NCBI GenBank assembly: GCA_029287305.1
Contig: JARFRJ010000042.1
Location: 1 to 9,858 of the forward strand
DNA: 9,858 nucleotides
Reading direction: 5' to 3'
Source of the DNA: Hyphomonas sp.
GTDB lineage: Bacteria > Pseudomonadota > Alphaproteobacteria > Caulobacterales > Hyphomonadaceae
Made by a program: the position numbers and the translations under genes. This document shows, piece after piece, positions 1 to 6,783 of this stretch. The stretch's first letter is position 1. Each line of letters opens with the position of its first letter. Under the pieces are notes generated by a model. It was given only the letters and a program-made list of their open reading frames with translations, made no database searches and was not told the origin of the DNA.

Positions 1-1
1 A

Positions 2-1594
2 TATAAAGTCTACAGATTTAGCCTTCTACCCTGTCTTTTGGGCGCTCTTCTATGCCTGCCTGCTAGTCTAGCGCAAGTCCAAAGCGGGGCTTTGGAAATG
101 ATTACACCCTGGAATACAGATTTTCTGGATGCAGAGGAGACAGCGCTCCCCCAAGCCATGTGGGAAAATTCAGATCTAGGCTTTGTCGTGGATACATTTG
201 AGACGCTTGAGATCAGCGCCTTAACCCCAGCAGAAAAAGCCTTGCTTAGTCGGCTCTTGCGGTCACCGGCCAAGGCTCCAGACAAAATTTTCACAGAACC
301 CTTATTGAAATGGCGGGCAAAATTTCTTTTGGAGCTGGGGCAGAGCCAAGCCGCCTCTATGCTTTATGCAGACCGCGCGCGCCTTTATAAGGATGAGGCA
401 GATGAAGCGGTCGCAATTGATTTGCAAATGGCTGCCGGCAATACTCAAGCGGCCTGTTATGACAGCCTAAATAATGCAAAAGCAACGCCGTTCTGGGCGC
501 GATTACGGGTGATTTGCCTGACATTGGAGGATAATTATACCGGCGCAGAGCTTGCCATTGAATTTGCTAATGTCGCGGGCGTCCGTGATCCTTGGCTCGC
601 CAGAGCTGTTTTCGCCGCGTCTGGCGATTTGCCTGAAAAACCTGCGGCGCGCTATGGCACGGGGCTCGACCTCATTCTGTCTGAAAAAGCAGGTCTGCCC
701 GTTTCAACCACAACTCTGATTGAGTCTCGCCTCGATTTGGCCGTAAGACTGGCACAAAATGAAAATCTGGCTCTGGAATATCGCGCCCTTGCCGCCGGGA
801 CGGCCAGCGAGGCCGGGCTTATTGACGCCGCAGCACATAGGCAGATTTATCAGGCGCTAATGGATAAGGACGGGTATGAGCCACGCACACCTCTGGAAGT
901 GGCCCTTATCACCAATCAGAAATCTCCCTCTGATCTGGCGGGTCGGACCCGTACTTTGAAAAATGCTCTGGACAGTGCGCGTCGGGACCCGGCCCGCTTT
1001 CAGGCTGTCTCACGTCTGCTTATGGCAGATATCAAAGCTTTGCCTGTGACCGATATTACCGCAGATAAAGCGCTTGATTTTGCCTATGCAAGTCTGGCGG
1101 CAAACAATTTGGAGGAAGCGGCCCGCTGGCTGGAGACGGAAAGCGAGGCCCCCGGTTTCAGCATGCTTATGGCCAAAGCGGTGCAATTTCTGGCAATGCC
1201 CGCCCCCTCGCCGGAGGCATCGGAAAGTGTGAGCGCGGCCCTGATAGACAGCGCGCAAGAGGTTGAGCAGATCAAATCCGTACAGCAGATTTTCACGCTC
1301 TGGTCTGGCCTCGGCCTGCCTTTACCCAGCCAGGCCCGCCGTTTCATGGTAGAATTTCAAGATAGTCAGACCTCAACGCCGCCCTATCATATGCAGGCTT
1401 TGCAGGCCGCCGCTGCAGATGGGGCAGGTGCTGAGGTGATCACGCAAATTCTCGCCTTGACCGCAGGCGCTCCGCAAAATCTTCATCCGGGCGATATGGC
1501 GCAAATCTGCGCCGCCCTGAACAAATTGGGACAGGCCAATCTTGCCCGCAATCTTGCTCTGGAAGCGACCGGCTATTGGCAAGCCGATGGATAA
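2..1594 (+). CDS. Exported helical protein of unknown function upstream of xerD (5' end outside window)
   Basis: The reading frame is open from base 2, so the TTG at 38 is probably not the true start. Residues encoded before it (YKVYRFSLLPCLLG) continue smoothly into the hydrophobic stretch GALLCLPASLA, giving one Sec signal peptide with an SLA|Q cleavage site. The start lies just upstream of the window. The mature part, roughly 500 residues, is rich in Ala, Leu and Glu and looks almost wholly alpha-helical, as in TPR-like or other helical-repeat proteins, but I see no clear repeat register. Two Cys 20 residues apart (in QAACYDS and RVICLTL) could form a disulfide if the protein is periplasmic. 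It resembles a poorly described alphaproteobacterial family that I recall being given uninformative names such as 'antifreeze glycopeptide polyprotein'; I would not use that name. It ends 44 bases before xerD on the same strand, so the two may be co-transcribed. No function can be assigned. Confidence 0.8.
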   Translation, partial: YKVYRFSLLPCLLGALLCLPASLAQVQSGALEMITPWNTDFLDAEETALPQAMWENSDLGFVVDTFETLEISALTPAEKALLSRLLRSPAKAPDKIFTEPLLKWRAKFLLELGQSQAASMLYADRARLYKDEADEAVAIDLQMAAGNTQAACYDSLNNAKATPFWARLRVICLTLEDNYTGAELAIEFANVAGVRDPWLARAVFAASGDLPEKPAARYGTGLDLILSEKAGLPVSTTTLIESRLDLAVRLAQNENLALEYRALAAGTASEAGLIDAAAHRQIYQALMDKDGYEPRTPLEVALITNQKSPSDLAGRTRTLKNALDSARRDPARFQAVSRLLMADIKALPVTDITADKALDFAYASLAANNLEEAARWLETESEAPGFSMLMAKAVQFLAMPAPSPEASESVSAALIDSAQEVEQIKSVQQIFTLWSGLGLPLPSQARRFMVEFQDSQTSTPPYHMQALQAAAADGAGAEVITQILALTAGAPQNLHPGDMAQICAALNKLGQANLARNLALEATGYWQADG

Positions 1595-1638
1595 ACTCTG
1601 CTCGCCCTGTCATCTGACACTTAGGATCGGAGAGATGG

Positions 1639-2550
1639 ATGCGTGACCGAGATCGTATTGAAGCCTTTCTTGAAATGCTGTCGGCTGAGCGCGGGGCGGC
1701 GCAAAATACGCTGGAGGCCTATGCGCGCGATTTGCGTGATGCGTCCGATTTTCTGACCGGGGGATTAAGCGCTGCCAGCCCACAGGATATTTCAGCTTGG
1801 ATGGCGGATCTCGGCAAGCGCGGACTGGCCGCCACGACCAGCGCGCGCCGTCTCTCCGCGGTTAAGCGCTTCTTCCGGTTTTTATATGAGGAAGGCGATC
1901 GCAAGGATAATCCCACCTCCAAACTGGAGGCGCCGAAAACCCAACGGCCTATCCCGAATGTATTAAGTCAGGAAGAAATGAGACGGCTGATTGAAAGCTG
2001 CGGGAAGGATATCCGCCTGCTTTGCCTCGTCGAATGCCTATATGGGGCGGGGCTCAGAGTGAGCGAGCTTGTCGCTCTGAAAATGGCTGAACTGCCCCGG
2101 CGCAAAGGTGATAAATGGCTGACGGGCCATATCATTATACGTGGAAAAGGGGGTGCAGAACGCCTTTGTCCGCTCGGAGAACCGGCGCTCATGGCGCTTT
2201 CGGCTTGGCTCGATATCCGCAAGGCCAGCCTGCCCAAAAAGACGGTTCTGCGCAAACAGGCGGAACGTTATGTCTTCCCCTCACGCGGGAAGGAAGGTCA
2301 TCTGACCCGTCGCCGCCTTGGACAATTGCTGGCAGATTTAGCCTTGCGGGCCCGGCTTGAACCCTCCCGCGTTCACCCACATGCGCTGCGCCATGCTTAT
2401 GCGACCCATCTCTTGCAGGGCGGGGCAGATTTACGCAGTGTACAAACCTTGCTCGGCCATGCAGATATCTCCACCACCCAGCTTTATACCCATGTCCTGA
2501 CCGATGAGCTTGCGGCGCTTTTACAGACGCATCATCCCTTATCGGACTGA
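1639..2550 (+). CDS. xerD: Site-specific tyrosine recombinase XerD
   Basis: XerD acts with XerC at dif to resolve chromosome dimers, under FtsK control at the division septum. The 303-residue length fits the family (about 300). An N-terminal SAM-like DNA-binding domain (about residues 5-85, with NTLEAYARDL) is followed by the catalytic domain (about 105-303). All expected catalytic residues are visible: R140 in GAGLRVSEL, K170 in RGKGGAERL, H248 and R251 in HPHALRHAYATHLL, H274 in LLGHADISTT, and nucleophile Y283 in QLYTHV. The N-terminal wording (IEAFLEMLSAERGAAQNTL) is closer to XerD than XerC of alphaproteobacteria, in my judgement. GGAG at 1629-1632 lies six bases before ATG 1639, which supports this start; the ATG at 1635 is out of frame and meets a stop almost at once. 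There is no adjacent excisionase, att repeat or phage gene, so this is a housekeeping recombinase rather than an integrase. Confidence 0.95.
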   Translation: MRDRDRIEAFLEMLSAERGAAQNTLEAYARDLRDASDFLTGGLSAASPQDISAWMADLGKRGLAATTSARRLSAVKRFFRFLYEEGDRKDNPTSKLEAPKTQRPIPNVLSQEEMRRLIESCGKDIRLLCLVECLYGAGLRVSELVALKMAELPRRKGDKWLTGHIIIRGKGGAERLCPLGEPALMALSAWLDIRKASLPKKTVLRKQAERYVFPSRGKEGHLTRRRLGQLLADLALRARLEPSRVHPHALRHAYATHLLQGGADLRSVQTLLGHADISTTQLYTHVLTDELAALLQTHHPLSD

Positions 2551-2602
2551 GCAGGCTAACCCACCCCCCTTTTTGGTTCTGAAGCACTTTTAAAATGGCA
2601 CG

Positions 2603-2624
2603 GCCCGGATGGCGGGTTTATTTT
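2603..2624 (+). terminator. Weak candidate intrinsic terminator after xerD
   Basis: CCCG (2604-2607) pairs with CGGG (2613-2616) around a five-base loop, with a possible G-T pair extending it, followed by TTTATTTT. The stem is short and the element overlaps the last codons of the convergent SIMPL gene. The remaining bases between xerD and that gene contain a C6T5 run but no better hairpin. Confidence 0.25.
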
Positions 2625-3376
2625 GGCACCAAGGCAAAAATAATCTGAACTCTGGCGGTTAGGCCAAGCTCACCGCCTGAAATGGGCGGCGCGGCGGAGT
2701 GGGACGCCGCATTGGCACTTTCCATAAGATTCAAAGTTCTGTAGCTAGGCATGGGTGCCTGTGCGCCCGTCTCCTGAATAGATAGGATACGCTCAACCTT
2801 ATATCCGGTCGCGTCGGCATAAAGCTCTGCTCGGGCCATGGCATTTTTAACCGCTTGTCGGCGGGCGGCGTCCATGGCCTCAGTTTCGTCTTCCAAAGCG
2901 AAGCGAATATTGTTCAGCGTATTGCTGCCAGAGGATATGAGCGCATCCAGCATCACACCCATATTGTCGAGATCGGTGATTTTCACCTCAACCAGGTTCG
3001 ACGCGGCAAACCCTTCCAGACGGCGCGAACGGTTTCGCTCATAGCTATATTTAGGGGAGAGACTGAAATTCCGGGTCTGAATATTCTTCTTCTCAATCCC
3101 CGCGGCTTCCAGACTTTCAAAGACACGCTGCATTTTGGCGCTGTTTTGGGTCAAGGCCGCCCGGGCTGTTTCGGCCTCTGTGTTCACACCGATATTGATA
3201 TAGGCGATATCTGGCGCCCGCCTTATCGAGGCTTCCCCGACCAGGCTTAACGTGGTCGGTTTTGCCTTTACGTGTTCGCCGTCACCTTCCTCCATAGCGC
3301 ATGCGGACGGAAAAAAGCTCAGGCCAATCAGGGCGAGAAAGGCGATAAGACTATGGCGGTGGGTCATGTTCAGCAT
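2618..3376 (-). CDS. Periplasmic SIMPL-domain (DUF541) protein
   Basis: The 252-residue protein begins with a Sec signal peptide (hydrophobic LIAFLALIGLSFF, residues 10-22) that most likely ends at the ACA|M site after residue 27. The rest is one SIMPL domain. Family features include the first strand TLSLVGEASIRRAPDIAYI (about 42-60), the helix ending ALTQNSAKMQRVFESLEAAGI, the phrase KKNIQTRNFSLSPKYSYE, and the helix AARRQAVKNAMARAELYADA before GYKVERILSI. SIMPL proteins (E. coli YggE, Brucella BP26) are periplasmic, form oligomeric rings in some cases and are linked to oxidative or envelope stress, but no activity is established. ATG 3376 is preferred over the ATG three codons in because GGAG lies ten bases upstream (3387-3390). 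The gene lies 47 bases behind the PagL-like gene with no evident terminator between, so co-transcription is likely. A lipoprotein reading at C26 is less likely because the -3 residue is Pro. Confidence 0.9.
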   Translation of the reverse strand: MLNMTHRHSLIAFLALIGLSFFPSACAMEEGDGEHVKAKPTTLSLVGEASIRRAPDIAYINIGVNTEAETARAALTQNSAKMQRVFESLEAAGIEKKNIQTRNFSLSPKYSYERNRSRRLEGFAASNLVEVKITDLDNMGVMLDALISSGSNTLNNIRFALEDETEAMDAARRQAVKNAMARAELYADATGYKVERILSIQETGAQAPMPSYRTLNLMESANAASHSAAPPISGGELGLTARVQIIFALVPK

Positions 3377-3423
3377 TTTACTAAATCTCCAATATCAAGG
3401 CACATATTCTAGGCAGAAGCGCT

Positions 3424-4086
3424 TTAATGGCCGGCAGAAAAATGATAGGCAAGGCGAAGCCCAAGCGAATTATTCCCCTGGTTCCGCTTACTGCCAAGAA
3501 TATACCCATGCGATAAATGTTCATAGGCGATATGGGCGGACCAATTGGGTGAGAGTTTGCGCCCAACCGCTAATGTCAGGCGAAACAGATCGCGTGAACC
3601 AAACAGGATATTGTTCTCATCATAAGATTTGTTGCGTGGATCGCCTAAAGGAAAAGGTATATCGATCTGGCCATTATGGAGAACATAGCCAAGCCCGCCT
3701 TCAGCGAACCAGGCCTGCCGTTTGCCAAACATTTTGTCCCATTTCAGGCCAAAGCCGCCATAACTCGTATCTCCAACCGTGTTTACAGATGCCATAATAT
3801 AAGGGTCGGGTCGCCAAAGATATGCCTTGTCTAGGAATTTAGGCCGCTTGAATATAATCTCGCCTTGAACATTCACCCCGTCTTCCTGATTGGCACTCAT
3901 GGAATTGATGGAGAACCCGGTATTATGTGCCAAAACGCCAAGACGAACTTCCTGGATAAATCTAGTGGATATTGCCTGCTCTTTATCATGCCCGGCGTTT
4001 TTAGCCGATTGGGCAAAGCTTTGATTAAGGCCCGCAAGCAAGGACAGGGCCAAGATCAGGCTGCAAAAGAAAAGGATAATTCGCAT
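3424..4086 (-). CDS. PagL-like acyloxyacyl hydrolase / lipid A 3-O-deacylase family outer-membrane protein
   Basis: PagL is an outer-membrane beta-barrel that removes the 3-O-linked acyl chain of lipid A. From ATG 4086 the protein has 220 residues: a signal peptide (MRIILFFCSLILALSLLAGL, then an FAQ|S-type site), then alternating aromatic-rich strands typical of an eight-stranded barrel (YIMASVNTV, AWFAEGGLGYVL, LTLAVGRKL, SAHIAYEHL). The signature AYEHLSHGYI near the C-terminus places H190 and S192 as the catalytic His and Ser of the family. The residue aligning with the catalytic Glu of Pseudomonas PagL (NDGIE) appears to be Asn (N206, in NQGNN), and the Asn after the Ser is His (H193), so lipid A deacylation is not assured. 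A longer frame from GTG 4116 exists, but ATG 4086 has AAGGGA seven bases upstream and puts the signal peptide at the N-terminus. It is followed at 47 bases by the SIMPL gene. Confidence 0.8.
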   Translation of the reverse strand: MRIILFFCSLILALSLLAGLNQSFAQSAKNAGHDKEQAISTRFIQEVRLGVLAHNTGFSINSMSANQEDGVNVQGEIIFKRPKFLDKAYLWRPDPYIMASVNTVGDTSYGGFGLKWDKMFGKRQAWFAEGGLGYVLHNGQIDIPFPLGDPRNKSYDENNILFGSRDLFRLTLAVGRKLSPNWSAHIAYEHLSHGYILGSKRNQGNNSLGLRLAYHFSAGH

Positions 4087-4093
4087 ATACAAA

Positions 4094-4099
4094 TCCCTT
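4094..4099 (-). promoter_or_regulatory. Ribosome-binding site deciding the PagL-like start
   Basis: On the minus strand AAGGGA lies seven bases before ATG 4086. The alternative GTG at 4116 has no recognisable purine-rich site and would add ten charged residues before the signal peptide. Confidence 0.5.
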
Positions 4100-4109
4100 A
4101 ATCTCTCAA

Positions 4110-4155
4110 CTCTCACACAGTCGGATGAACTCTGTCAAAAGATATTTGGATTATA
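4110..4155 (-). promoter_or_regulatory. Promoter-like hexamers upstream of the PagL-like gene
   Basis: On the minus strand this region holds a consensus TATAAT (4150-4155) and, 11 bases downstream, a consensus TTGACA (4133-4138). They are in the wrong order to form one promoter. TTGACA would pair at 17 bases with TGAGAG (4110-4115), a poor -10, and TATAAT has no good -35. A promoter here for the PagL-SIMPL pair is plausible given the 165-base gap after anbu, but its exact position is unresolved. Confidence 0.3.
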
Positions 4156-4170
4156 TATGGATTTAATGCC

Positions 4171-4187
4171 CCCTATTGAAAATAGGG
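4171..4187. repeat. Perfect 7-bp inverted repeat between anbu and the PagL-like gene
   Basis: CCCTATT (4171-4177) and AATAGGG (4181-4187) are perfectly complementary around GAA. The hairpin lies 65 bases past the anbu stop on the minus strand. There is no T tract after it on that strand, so it is not a standard intrinsic terminator. It could instead stabilise the 3' end of the anbu transcript or act as an operator for the downstream pair. Confidence 0.55.
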
Positions 4188-4251
4188 CCACATGCGCCGG
4201 ACACGGCACTTAGGCCATAAACAGTGACAGACAAATCTAGCCCGCTGCGCC

Positions 4252-4986
4252 CTAACCGGGCAAATTATATCTTGGTAGACCTTCCAGCGCGGTTTTAAGC
4301 GCATCGCCCCAACTTGATGATATCTCATCAAATACCGGATCGTCTTTTTCAATACGGAATCTATGGCCCAGCGTCAGACTGTCCTTATCATAGACATGCA
4401 CATCCAGTGGCATGCCGACAGACAGATTGGCTTTTAAGGTGGAATCAAAAGAGACACAGAGCAATCGCAACGCGTCCTCAACGCTCATCGCCGGATCAAA
4501 GCCACGCAATATGATCGGACGGCCATATTTCGTTTCGCCAATCTGGAAAAAAGGCGTTTCTGCACTGGCTTCTACGAAATTGCCTTCAGGATAAATCATG
4601 AAGAGGCGCGGACCGACGCCTTTGATTTGGCCGCTCAAAATCAGGGTCGCACTAAATTTATCACCCTTGCCTCCTTTAGGAGCATGAGCGGCAATGGCCT
4701 CTTTCAGGGTTTCGCCGATCAGCCGCGCCGCCTGAAACAGGGTCGGCACACGCAAGAGACCTGGATTACGCTCTTCTGGGGCGAGCGAGCGTTCTTCAAG
4801 CAGGCTGACCACCGTTTGAGTGGTCGCTAGATTTCCAGCCGTCATCAGCGTGATGACGCGTTCATCCGGTACGGTCCAAGTAAACAGTTTGCGGAATTTG
4901 GACACATTATCAATACCCGCATTGGTACGGGTATCCGACATGCAGATCAGATGCTGATCAAGTTTGAGGGCGACACAATATGTCAT
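4252..4986 (-). CDS. Anbu, ancestral-beta-subunit proteasome-type peptidase
   Basis: Anbu is a self-compartmentalising N-terminal-nucleophile peptidase related to HslV and proteasome beta subunits. The 244-residue length and the opening MTYCVALKLDQHLICMSDTR are typical of Anbu, not of HslV (about 175 residues with a TTI start). No propeptide is present: removing Met1 would expose Thr as the nucleophile. In mature numbering the triad would be T1, D17 (in CMSDTRT) and K32 (in SKFRKLF), matching the proteasome T1/D17/K33 pattern. SDTRTNAGIDNVSKFRK is the most family-like stretch, and ITLMTAGNLATTQ is the usual beta-strand/Gly/helix segment. It starts 24 bases after the transglutaminase gene, with AAAGG seven bases before the ATG, and is the last gene of the four-gene cluster. 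No HslU-like ATPase lies in the window, as is usual for Anbu. The natural substrate is unknown. COG3484 proteins are often labelled 'proteasome-type protease'. Confidence 0.92.
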   Translation of the reverse strand: MTYCVALKLDQHLICMSDTRTNAGIDNVSKFRKLFTWTVPDERVITLMTAGNLATTQTVVSLLEERSLAPEERNPGLLRVPTLFQAARLIGETLKEAIAAHAPKGGKGDKFSATLILSGQIKGVGPRLFMIYPEGNFVEASAETPFFQIGETKYGRPIILRGFDPAMSVEDALRLLCVSFDSTLKANLSVGMPLDVHVYDKDSLTLGHRFRIEKDDPVFDEISSSWGDALKTALEGLPRYNLPG

Positions 4987-5010
4987 CAGAATACCTTTAA
5001 AAGGATTGAT

Positions 5011-5817
5011 TTACTGCTGAACCTGAATGGACACAACTAGGTTTTCTGCCGTTGCCCCCCTTAAAAAACCTGTCGTCGGAGCGCAGTCTTTATAATCAAG
5101 CCCCCGCGCAAGCGCGATATATTTTTCATCCGGGCTTATCGCATTGGAGACATCAAAGCCAACCCAGCCAAGTCCCTCCAGATAGGCCTCCGCCCAAGCA
5201 TGACTGGCCTCCTGATCAATCCGGTCTGTCATCATAAGATAGCCACTAACATAGCGGGCAGGATAGCCAAGACGCCGCGCGGCGCTTAAAAAAATATGTG
5301 TATGATCCTGGCACACGCCTGAGGCCTGCCGCAGCGCTTCCTCGGCGGTTGTGGTAGATATTGTCTGGCCAATCATATACGGCACAGCTTCCAATATTCG
5401 TTCACTGAGGCGATGCAAACGCTGCACATCATCAAGCCCATTATCCGCCAAGCGCGCTTTTGCGACAAGGGCCTCAACCGCTTGGCCGGGCGTGGTCAGG
5501 GCGGTCTGGCGCAGAAAGAACCAGAGCGGCATCATCATTTTATGAGCCCCGATCACGCCATGCGTATTGGTTGTTTCGACAAGGCCACTCACCGTCACGG
5601 TGACCGCCTCTGCCCCTGTTGAAAACTCAATAAGGTCGACCAGATTGCCATGCGCATCGTGAAACTGGACATGGCGTTCAGCGCCTTCAAGGTGGATATG
5701 CCATGTCATAATCTTCTGGCTGGCGGAGGATTGCGGGGTCAGACGCACCTGTTGCAGTGCATAATTGACCGGGTCCGTATAGACATATTGTGTGGAATGA
5801 TGAACGCGAAGCTGCAT
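5011..5817 (-). CDS. Transglutaminase-like cysteine peptidase/amidase family protein of the Anbu cluster
   Basis: The 268-residue protein has two parts. An N-terminal beta-rich bacterial transglutaminase-associated domain (about 1-85) opens with LRVHHSTQYVYTDPV and contains the usual RLTPQ. A transglutaminase-fold core follows (about 155-225). The papain-like triad is complete: C169 in ASGVCQDHTHIFL, H206 in ASHAWAEAYL, and D222 in WVGFDVSN. There is no signal peptide or membrane segment, so it is predicted to be cytoplasmic like its cluster partners. Such proteins are thought to cleave or exchange amide bonds, and true protein cross-linking is not shown for this bacterial group. The ATG is 15 bases after the alpha-E stop, with AGGG about ten bases upstream, and anbu follows at 24 bases. 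In the context of an ATP-grasp ligase it may trim or reverse a peptide-like modification, which is inference. Confidence 0.92.
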   Translation of the reverse strand: MQLRVHHSTQYVYTDPVNYALQQVRLTPQSSASQKIMTWHIHLEGAERHVQFHDAHGNLVDLIEFSTGAEAVTVTVSGLVETTNTHGVIGAHKMMMPLWFFLRQTALTTPGQAVEALVAKARLADNGLDDVQRLHRLSERILEAVPYMIGQTISTTTAEEALRQASGVCQDHTHIFLSAARRLGYPARYVSGYLMMTDRIDQEASHAWAEAYLEGLGWVGFDVSNAISPDEKYIALARGLDYKDCAPTTGFLRGATAENLVVSIQVQQ

Positions 5818-5832
5818 TTTTATGTCGCCCTA

Positions 5833-6783
5833 TTAGGCATAGAACCTGTAATCTCGCTCAATTGCGGCGGAGAGCTGGGAATTTCTGGCGATGAAATCAA
5901 CTAAAAACTCATGCAGGCCGGTTTCTATAATCATCTGGCTGGGCGTTTGAGTGATCAAGGCTGCATGCGCGGCTGCCAGATCATGCGCGGGCGGGCATGC
6001 GCCATATTCTTTTTCAAGCTCGGACAGGACATTGGTAATTTCACCATAACAATAGGCGATGGATCGGGGCAGGCGCAAATCCTGAATAAGAAAATCAACA
6101 ATTCTAGCCGATCCTACCTCACCCCCATACAGCCAGGAAAAAGAACTGGCCGCAGAGGCAGAGCGTAAAATCATTTCCCACTGCACATTGTCCAAAGAAG
6201 AGCCAACAGAGGCGCTGGAGGGCAAGAGGACATAATATTTCGTATCCAGAATACGCGCTGTATTATCAGCCCGTTCAATAAGTAGGCCAAGCTGCAAAAA
6301 GCGATAAATATCTGTGCGCAACATGGTCCCGTTAATGGCCCCGCGAATATGCGCCGTATTGCGGCAAATATCGGCGATAAGGCCGGGTAAATCTTCTTTA
6401 TAGTCTTGCGTTTTCAGTTTTTCATGCAAACTCAGCCACGCTTCATTCATACCCTCCCAGACATCTTTGGTGAGAGAGGTGCGGGTCATACGCGCATTTT
6501 CGCGGGCCGCCATGAGCAAGGAAAGCAGGCTGACTGGATTATCCCTGTCCACCATCATAAATTCAATAACCGTGTCAAAATGAACAGATCCATGCTTTGC
6601 CAGATAGGCCTCGCGTGAGCCCACAGTGCTTAGAACAGACACCCATTCGCTTTCCTGTTTGCGAGACCGCGTCAGGGACATGCGATAGCCCGCCTCGACA
6701 AGCCGGGCGGTGTTTTCACAGCGCTCCAGATGCCGCATCATCCAAAACAGACCGGATGCCATTCGTCCAAGCATTCTACTCAT
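5833..6783 (-). CDS. Alpha-E domain protein (DUF403)
   Basis: This all-helical protein of about 316 residues belongs to the alpha-E family, named for conserved glutamates in alpha helices, and has no known enzymatic activity. Family features include LFWMMRHLERCENTARLVE near the N-terminus, DFLIQDLRLPRSIAYC in the last third, and the C-terminal FLVDFIARNSQL and IERDYRF. The ER-x2-NTAR motif occurs twice, exactly 150 residues apart (ERCENTARLV and ERADNTARIL), suggesting an internal duplication. ATG 6783 overlaps the ATP-grasp stop by eight bases. GTG 6786 and ATG 6774 are alternatives, and the third begins MLGR, the form most like relatives. No start has a clear ribosome-binding site, so translation is probably coupled to the ATP-grasp gene. 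The usual proposal is a scaffold or acceptor for the ATP-grasp enzyme, which is unproven. Confidence 0.92.
   Translation of the reverse strand: MSRMLGRMASGLFWMMRHLERCENTARLVEAGYRMSLTRSRKQESEWVSVLSTVGSREAYLAKHGSVHFDTVIEFMMVDRDNPVSLLSLLMAARENARMTRTSLTKDVWEGMNEAWLSLHEKLKTQDYKEDLPGLIADICRNTAHIRGAINGTMLRTDIYRFLQLGLLIERADNTARILDTKYYVLLPSSASVGSSLDNVQWEMILRSASAASSFSWLYGGEVGSARIVDFLIQDLRLPRSIAYCYGEITNVLSELEKEYGACPPAHDLAAAHAALITQTPSQMIIETGLHEFLVDFIARNSQLSAAIERDYRFYA

Noticed and set aside
38..40. TTG as the true start of the first gene
   Set aside because: The frame is open upstream to the window edge and the upstream residues continue the signal peptide.
1639..2550. Tyrosine recombinase as the integrase of a mobile element
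   Set aside because: It matches chromosomal XerD in length and wording, and no att repeats, excisionase, tRNA target or phage genes lie nearby.
2189..2587. 132-codon minus-strand open frame inside xerD
   Set aside because: It is antisense to the XerD catalytic domain, and its Arg/Gly/His-rich translation looks like a shadow frame.
2618..3376. SIMPL protein as a lipoprotein through C26
   Set aside because: The lipobox would be PSAC with Pro at -3, which is unfavourable, while ACA|M fits signal peptidase I.
3252..3797. 181-codon + strand open frame
   Set aside because: It is antisense to the SIMPL and PagL-like genes, spans their gap, has no family-like sequence and no ribosome-binding site.
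4252..4986. Proteasome-like protein as HslV
   Set aside because: It is about 70 residues too long, starts MTYCVALKL rather than the HslV TTI pattern, has no HslU neighbour, and sits in the typical Anbu cluster.
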